From: Linum tenue
Lineage: Eukaryota > Streptophyta > Magnoliopsida > Malpighiales > Linaceae
Direction: 5' to 3'
NCBI GenBank assembly: GCA_946122785.1
Contig: CAMGYJ010000011.1
Coordinates: 34,250,513 to 34,314,512 of the forward strand
DNA length: 64,000 bases
This document shows positions 56,980-64,000 of this stretch, piece by piece. The position numbers and the translations under genes are program-made. Each line of letters opens with the position of its first letter. Position 1 is the first letter of the stretch. The notes beneath the pieces are model-generated. The model ran no database searches and was not told the origin of the DNA. It was given only the letters and a program-made list of their open reading frames with translations.

Positions 56980-59020
56980 TCCTAATAGAATATAAAAAAC
57001 TACTAAAGATGTATCAATTAAAGGGAAAATATATAAAATATAGGAAGTTGAAGACACTATAATTTGAGCATTATTAAATCTCCTACTATTAGCTATGGAA
57101 CAATGAGAAACACAATATCTAGTAAGATAATTCAATTGGCGCTTACGAGCATCATCTTCATAGCTAAGATAAAAAAAAAACTCCATCACATATACATTAT
57201 CATTCATGAAATTGCAACAAAAATAAAATAAATCCAAACAAGGACAAGAAACATAAAATTCCAAAGACCAAACTGCTACAAGACCACCCGAAGACCGTAT
57301 ATGATCCACATTTGCAATCTACGAAACCCAAAGAAAGAACAACACCATCCACATACCCATGAGCATTACAGGTTTCACAAACTAAAATTAAGGACGGATT
57401 ATGAAAATGAACAAGACCTACAAGGGACAGAACTGTCAAGGTAAGCCCCAAACCTCAACCATTCCATTCCACAATCGTCATTATGCACAACGAAGCCTTT
57501 CGATGTTGGCTACCTCTATAGTTTCCAAATTTGGCGATTCATCTTCCTCCATATGTTATCTCTGGTCGCTGATTCCTAACCCTCTATAGCATCCAAATTC
57601 CCAGCAAACTTCAACTTAAGCTGATACCTCGACTGGACCTCCATCTCCTCAAATGTTCTCTTGTTCTCGTTGACCTCAATGCCCTCATCTGTTAACTTCA
57701 CGTGGAATGATGGACCTGGCCATTAGAAGGCAAAACCATATCCTCATTTTCATCTTCATCAAAAGCCACCTCTATGATGACTCCCTTACCTTTCCCCTTT
57801 TCATTGAAATAAGTTTCCTTTGACCTAAAAGCCTGTATTAACCCATTTTTATTATATAAAGAGAGAGGAAGAACCACCACTGGCTAAGGAAAGTGAAGGG
57901 ATTATGGTCTAACCTGCTGCCTAACATGAGCGCCCAAGTGATTACTAGACCTTGTTGGAATCCATGCAGTCATAGCCAAGATTGCTTGATACATCCACGA
58001 ATCGACATCCACCTCTGGAGCATGACGTTCAACATCGTGTTGCCTTTGATCTTGACGTTTCCTATTTATGAGGGTTAACCCAAATGAGCCAACCTCTGTC
58101 CTTGCCTCTCCTCGCAACCAACAATGTGTACTCATTCAAGAGAATTTCATGTGGCACAACTGATATGAAAGCGTCAAAATTCTCATACCCTAGAAGAGGA
58201 GGTGGAAAAGAGCATTCCATGTCTCTACGGCCCAACATGTTGCAATTGGAACGAAAAAAGGTAGATATTCATAATCAAGGCTCGTCTAGAATCCACACAC
58301 TTCTCGTTCTGGAAAAACATACGTGAACGCATGAGAGCTTCAGCATCAAGAAATGCTCGGACCTTAATGAAAACCTTTGATTGTCCCTACTGATCAGAAT
58401 AGAGACCAATCTTCCTCATTCGGACTCCTCCATCCATATTATTGTCAAGTCGCTTCCCTAGATTAATTGTACACAAATGAGGTGTTATTGATGATATTTA
58501 AGCCGTGGATGGAACTCTGGAAAGTTCTCTGACCAATTGCGGAGTAATTTGCTGCCATGGCTTCAAATTCAAGACAAAAGCTTTCCCAATTCAAGGTGAC
58601 TAAAGGCAAACTTGTTCCCTTATTGTTTCGTATGCAACGATAAAACTCTAGACACCACTATCTGCCTCATGTACTACCATCGGATAATTCATGCCCCATA
58701 GTCCATTAGTAACATGGTGTGGAATCGTTCTTTATAACGATCAGGGAGAGAACAATCTGCCAACTAGAGAGATTTCCACTTGCACGATCCAATGTCGACA
58801 TCTTTTTCTTCAAAGGAAACCACCTTGTCGATATACCTAGGGTCCATATCGCCCACCAGAGTCTAGACGCTTAATTGGACGTAATGAGATCCAGTTGAAA
58901 AAACAAATTAGAGACGGAGTGAGGATGCAAGAAAGAGCAACAATAACTATCTACAAAATCCAATTGTCTTCTCTCTAGAATAAAAATTCTCTAAATTGAA
59001 ATCGTTTAAAGTAAAGAGTA
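56980..59020 (-). pseudogene. LINE fragment: 5' region, ORF1 and endonuclease
   Basis: Minus-strand pieces match a plant L1-type LINE: near 58500-58400 the DUF4283-type region, then around 58260-58200 a degenerate zinc knuckle (FRSNCNMLGRRDMEC), and around 57450-57110 the endonuclease: LTLTVLSLVGLVHFHNPSLI with LVCET, RSSGGLVAVWSLEFYVSC, and YEDDARKRQLNYLTR. Reverse transcriptase is absent. Frames are broken. The start near 59000 is my estimate from the lack of upstream homology. Confidence 0.72.
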
Positions 59021-59519
59021 ATAACCCTTGAGCTTTGAATTGCATCTACGTGGGGCACCCCACAAATCATTAGGAGCCCAAACCCATAGTTGGGATCATG
59101 TGTTATGATATTCGAGCAATGTAATGCAAATCCTGATCCTCTGACTTTGATACATATACTAAGTAATAACTAACTAACATAATCTTGTTAACACGAGGAA
59201 AAACGAAAAGAGTGAAGGGAGAGTTGAGGAAAAGAAATTAGGTTTTGATTTGGATGGTCACTCAATTGCATTTCTACTATTTAGTTTCTTCAGGTATCCT
59301 CACTATCATTGATAGATCACAATTTGATTCATGTATTTGTTTATATGTGAGTAAAAATACAGGCTAAAGCCATACACGCCCCATACTCATCAAATGTTTT
59401 GTCGGTTTTACCCATACTCATTCTATACCCAATCAAAATGTGCCCGCTTTAATTAGGTCGCCGACGATCGAGTACTCACGGTCATGGGTTTGATTGACAT
59501 GTAATGCAATAGTCCATAT

Positions 59520-59660
59520 AGCCCATGACCGCAAAAGCCCATTGCCCCGACTCCTGTACAAGCGGGGGCCCGAATTACCCTGCTTGCCGTCGGGAACGCG
59601 AGGCTCCAGACACGGGAAAACGAAACCCACAACCGGCAGAAATCTAAACCCCTAAACCCA
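59520..59660 (+). promoter_or_regulatory. Proximal promoter of mitochondrial EF-Tu: site II and telo-box-like motifs
   Basis: Two AGCCCA motifs (59520-59525 and 59536-59541; TGGGCT on the other strand) match plant site II elements, and AAACCCCTAAACCC (59646-59659) resembles the telo box AAACCCTAA. This pairing is common in promoters of plant mitochondrial and ribosomal protein genes. The distance to the ATG (59754) fits a short leader. Confidence 0.6.
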
Positions 59661-59753
59661 CAAATAGCGCTCCCTCAGCCTCTCTCCATCGCTTTGCCTC
59701 CGCCACTCTTCTGTAGTTTCCACTAGGCGTAGCAAGCTTGTAGCTCTCCGACG

Positions 59754-62700
59754 ATGGCTTCCGTGGCCCTGCGAAACCCGAATTCCATTTCCAGGAGCTT
59801 ACTCCCGGTCTCTTCCCAAATCTACTGGGGCTGCCGGGGATCAGCCATTATTCACTCTTCTGTCATCGATTCTATCAGTGGGAATGACGCGGCTTCGTCT
59901 ACCGCTTCTCCATGGTGGAGATCCATGGCCACTTTCACCAGAACGTAAGTTGGATCGATCTTTCGCCTCTCTAATTTGAACAGAGGCTTTGTTTTTTTGC
60001 GCTTGCTCTACCCCTTGAAAATATTGGCTTGCTTTTCTGGTAACAGTAAACCTCATGTCAATGTCGGCACAATTGGGCATGTCGATCATGGAAAGACTAC
60101 TCTAACTGCCGCAATTACCAAGGTTTTGTCTCCTTAGGGTTCATTGTTTTCTTGCTATAAAATAGAACTTCGTACCATGACTAGATCAGTGAAACTTAAA
60201 GCAACTTGAACCTACCTGATATCGTGATGATTCTTTGTTTAGGTACTAGCCGAAGAAGGCAAGGCTAAAGCTGTTGCCTTTGACGAAATTGATAAGGCCC
60301 CAGAAGAGAAAAAAAGAGGAATTACAATTGCCACGGTATAACTATTCGCTTCATGGTTGTTTCTTCTTGTTCTCTGTCTTTCCCCCTGTTCTTCCGAATC
60401 TAACCTTCAGAATTTTGGCTTTCCCCCCTGTTCTTCCGAATCTTGCCCTTATTTGCCGCTGTTTCCCATTTTCTTTGTTCTTTCTAATTGCAGAAAGGAT
60501 AAATCTTGATAAACTGTTCTGACTTCTGTTTGGGATGATATTGCAGGCTCACGTGGAGTATGAAACTGCAAAGCGTCACTATGCTCATGTTGACTGCCCT
60601 GGACACGCAGATTATGTTAAAGTAAGCCAGTAGCTCGCGATCTTGTACTGGAGTTATAGTATGGATAGTATATAATTTGCTTCACATCAAAGAAAGTCCT
60701 GAATCACTGAACTTCAGTTTTCTGACAATGTATCAACACAATCAATATCCTGGAAAAGTGTGCTCTGGACAAGCAGAACTTGCATTTCTTATCTGCATTT
60801 CCCCTTTTTTTCAGTGGCTTCTTCTCCTGACGTATAACCAATTTAGATAGCTAGAAATAATCCCTTTGTTTCCTTTTGAGATCGGTGAACCAACTTGCAT
60901 TGGTTGCAACTCTTCAGAAGACTGATCAGTAGCTTGGAATTGGTTACAATTAATCCACAGAACATGATTACGGGAGCTGCTCAAATGGATGGTGGGATTT
61001 TGGTTGTATCTGCTCCTGATGGGCCCATGCCTCAAACCAAGGAACATATTTTGCTTGCTCGCCAGGTGCATGTTCTTTTCTTTTCTTCCCCCATATAGTG
61101 TTGGTCAGTGAATTATCTTATTGGTTCTTGAATTTGTCCCCATTGATCTCTGAATATTCCTTTTTTATGTATATAAAAGGTTGGTGTGCCGTCACTGGTT
61201 TGTTTCCTGAATAAATGTGATGCTGTCGATGATGAAGAACTATTAGAGCTTGTCGAAATGGAGCTCCGTGGTACGTTGCTTATATTTTAAGATGATTCTG
61301 TTTCTTCATGTGTCTTGCCTTCAATTTATTGCTGTCTACAAGTTCATTGATTAGTGATTTTTTTCCAGAGCTTCTGAGTTTCTACAAGTTTCCTGGGGAT
61401 GAAATCCCTATCATCAGGGGTTCAGCCTTGTCTGCTTTACAAGGGACTAACGAAGAACTTGGAAAAAAAGCCATTTTAAAATTGATGGATGCTGTGGATG
61501 AGTACATTCCTGACCCAGTGCGCCAACTTGACAAGCCATTCCTGATGCCAATTGAAGATGTTTTCTCCATTCAGGTATTGATTGCATCATGCACACTGAC
61601 ACCTGGCTGCAAGCATTGTTTTCTTGGGACCCTATTATTCTGCAAGGGAATTTTTTTAGTGTGAAAACCTAGGGGTTTATGCAAACAGTTTGTTCTGTTT
61701 GGTTGCAAGTGTTTGTATTGGTAGATATGCTATTTATGAATCTGAGTTTCCGTTACTTGCTACCTGCATAAATAACCATACCAAAAATGGAACCACTGAT
61801 TAGCTAGTTTTTTAATATTTCTATTAAAGGGGCGTGGAACTGTTGCAACTGGCCGTGTGGAACAAGGGACAATCAAAGTCGGTGAAGAGGTTGAAATTTT
61901 GGGACTAACAGCGGTAATTCAATTGTTGATCTTGAATCAAGAATGTCATACAATTACTGGATTACAATGTCCCTCTTTTTTGGCTAGTTGTAGTTACTTG
62001 TTTTTCTTTTCATATGCAGGGTGGCGCCCAGAAATCTACTGTGACTGGTGTCGAGATGTTCAAGAAAATTTTGGACCGAGGAGAAGTAAGTCAACAGCTC
62101 AAATTCTCTCTTTTTTTTTTTTTTTTCCTGCTGGGAGTCAATTACTGATGCTGTGCCGTGATTAAAATTTCTGATTTCCTTGTCTGTTACTTAGGCTGGT
62201 GACAATGTGGGTCTTCTCCTGCGTGGTTTGAAACGTGAAGATATACAACGAGGACAGGTTGGTGTCAGTCTGGGAAAGGAAATCTTTTTTTGTTTTTTGT
62301 TTTTGAATCCCTAAACTCTTCTAATCACCGTATTATACTCAAATATCGAGAAGCATAACTACAGATTCAGCCACGAAAGAATCTTGCCTGTTATATATTC
62401 ATCCAAAAGGAAATTTGCGTGTTACTATTTGAAGTATGGCTGAATCACTCGTGTTGTACTTGATGTGTGTTTAGGTTATTGCCAAGCCAGGATCTTTGAA
62501 AACATACAAGAAATTCGAGGCAGAGATATATGTCCTTACCAAGGATGAGGGTGGTCGCCATACTGCCTTTTTCTCTAACTACAGGCCCCAGTTTTACATG
62601 AGAACTGCTGATATTACTGGTAAGGTGGAATTGCCTGAATCGGTAAAGATGGTCATGCCTGGTGACAACGTCACTGCAAACTTCGAGCTGATTCAACCGG

Positions 62701-62884
62701 TTCCTCTAGAAGCAGGTCAGTTTATTTATTTTTCTCTTCGTTAAGTATTTAAGTTACTTGCTTGCCACGTTAGATTCAAGATCCTGATAATGTCTCTTGT
62801 TGGGTTTTAACAGGACAAAGATTTGCGTTGAGGGAGGGAGGTAGGACAGTTGGAGCAGGCGTTGTCTCGAAAGTAATTAGCTAG
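59754..62884 (+). CDS. Mitochondrial translation elongation factor Tu
   Basis: Twelve exons: 59754-59944, 60047-60122, 60243-60335, 60547-60621, 60961-61065, 61180-61270, 61369-61574, 61830-61913, 62020-62085, 62195-62257, 62475-62715, 62814-62884; all introns are GT-AG and phases agree, giving 453 residues. The first 60 residues are rich in Ser, Arg and Ala with few acids, a mitochondrial presequence. The GTPase motifs follow: G1 GHVDHGKT (74-81), G2 RGITIAT (114-120), G3 DCPGHADY (136-143), G4 NKCD (191-194), G5 SAL (229-231). Domains 2 and 3 end with [17 protein letters not shown]. It delivers aminoacyl-tRNA to the mitochondrial ribosome. Plant mitochondrial EF-Tu is about 454 residues, matching; a plastid form (tufA-like) would be unlikely given the sequence. 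Confidence 0.96.
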
Positions 62885-64000
62885 AGTTGGTTGGTCCATA
62901 TAATCTGGGCTTTTGTACCATTGTTTCCCCCATATGCTTAATTTAAATCACGGACGCGGGAGGTTAGGACCATTGATGGTTGGAGCAGGAATGTGCCTCT
63001 GTATAAGTCGATTTGGATATAGGGGCTGCATGGAGTTTCCTGCTTTTTCAGGGTTGAATCTAAAGGAGATTTTGGGATCTGATAAAATTTCAACAGAAGG
63101 AATGGTTTTTCATTTTAGGGTATCCCAGTCCCTCGTGGATTCTGAGTTGTGCAAATAATAATACAAATGTCAACTAGTACCATCCTGCTCTACTTGTGTT
63201 TCTAGTTCATCTTTCTGGTTAGCTTGCCAGTTACAGCATTTTTTCTTCAGTACATTTTCTTGTCTCTTTAGACAAGGTTTTCTCTCTCTTTAGATTGTAT
63301 GTTTGTCATTGTTCTTGAGCAAAACCATCATCATTCAACAGTTGCTGAAGAGACTGCCGTTATTGACCAGGCTGAATGTTGTCTACCCATCCACGACCGC
63401 AGTAGTCAAGATGCGTGCTACTCGAAGTGGTACAAACACAAGATTCACAACATATGCTTTGTAGAAGGCCATTGCAGTCTGCAGCGGATCCTATTGCTGT
63501 GCCCAACACGCAAACAAATACCAACAGCAACCCAAATACCTCGTCACTTACCCTTCCCTTGCTCTACAGAATATGTAGTTTGTGAAAATAACATAAGCTA
63601 GATGCTTAGAAAATAGAAACCAAAATTGCTACAGATAAAACAAACATGTCTTGTATTAGTTGTCTGGCGCAAGAAATTTCATAGAACACAAACAATGCAT
63701 AAGCTATTAAGCTACAATCATCACAGTGCATAACAAAAGGCCTAGCATCAACATAAAGCAACTATTCCAAAAATGCCAACCGTACGAAGGCTCGACACTG
63801 CATTTTATAGGTACATCATTCATGCAACCCTCAAAACCGCCTCTGTCTAGTCCTCACCGACCAACGTAAACAGGTAAGTTTTTTTCGGGCCGAAATTGAG
63901 TAGTTAATTAATTAAATTAGTTAATGTATAATTAATTAATTATTGATTGATTTAAAAATTAGTGTTATTATTTATTTAGATTAGTTAATTAATATTTCGA
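62885..64000. other. 3' flank of EF-Tu to the window edge
   Basis: The first 250-300 bp are a plausible 3' UTR. I do not support a gene after that; the frame at 63299-63601 has no family resemblance. The last 110 bp are made largely of TTAATTAA-type AT-rich repeats. Confidence 0.5.

Noticed and set aside
63299..63601. 100-codon open frame downstream of EF-Tu
   Set aside because: No family resemblance, in the 3' flank, no sign of splicing or of a start context.

Overview
The window is nuclear DNA from a flowering plant, most likely a eudicot. It carries spliced genes with GT-AG introns and plant-type LTR retrotransposons, LINEs, hAT elements and MITEs. I cannot name the species. Three host genes are recognisable: the last three exons of a CSC1-like (OSCA/ERD4-type) calcium-permeable channel (106-1474, +), a complete six-exon PALE CRESS (PAC) plastid gene (34502-36715, -), and a complete twelve-exon mitochondrial elongation factor Tu gene (59754-62884, +). 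Transposable-element sequence fills most of the rest.

Layout: CSC1-like 3' end (106-1474); a young tandem Ty1/copia dimer sharing its central LTR, flanked by a 5-bp target duplication (2163-8872); an older decayed copia element (8962-14227); then a three-level nest, with a plus-strand LINE split by a minus-strand hAT transposase gene, which is split in turn by an Athila-type Ty3/gypsy element (LINE 14233-15460 and 30676-31800; hAT about 15470-16140 and 29048-30660; Athila 16141-29042). The hAT reading frame rejoins exactly across a 5-bp duplication (ATAAT), yet the Athila body is inverted relative to one of its own LTR pieces. A small hAT derivative (31904-32594) and low-complexity AT-rich DNA lead to PAC. 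Upstream of PAC lies a hAT-type non-autonomous element carrying two fold-back MITEs (36953-38637). Beyond it are a probable solo Athila-like LTR (about 39952-41375), a gypsy remnant (about 41950-43850), a second tandem copia dimer of SIRE/Maximus type (43850-56110) in which both copies carry the same MITE inside gag, a minus-strand LINE 5' fragment (about 56980-59020) and the mitochondrial EF-Tu gene.

The host genes do not form a pathway, but all three are ordinary plant housekeeping or stress functions (ion channel, plastid ribosome biogenesis, mitochondrial translation). The CSC1-like and EF-Tu genes appear to match the Arabidopsis neighbours At4g02900 and At4g02930 (from memory), so the 58 kb between them would be an ancestral short interval expanded by transposons. 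The features most worth a second look are the two shared-LTR dimers, the inverted Athila insertion, the CACGGCCGTG palindrome arrays in LTRs and ahead of an extra ORF, three repeated polypurine-like motifs around that ORF, and extra post-pol ORFs in both a gypsy and a copia element.
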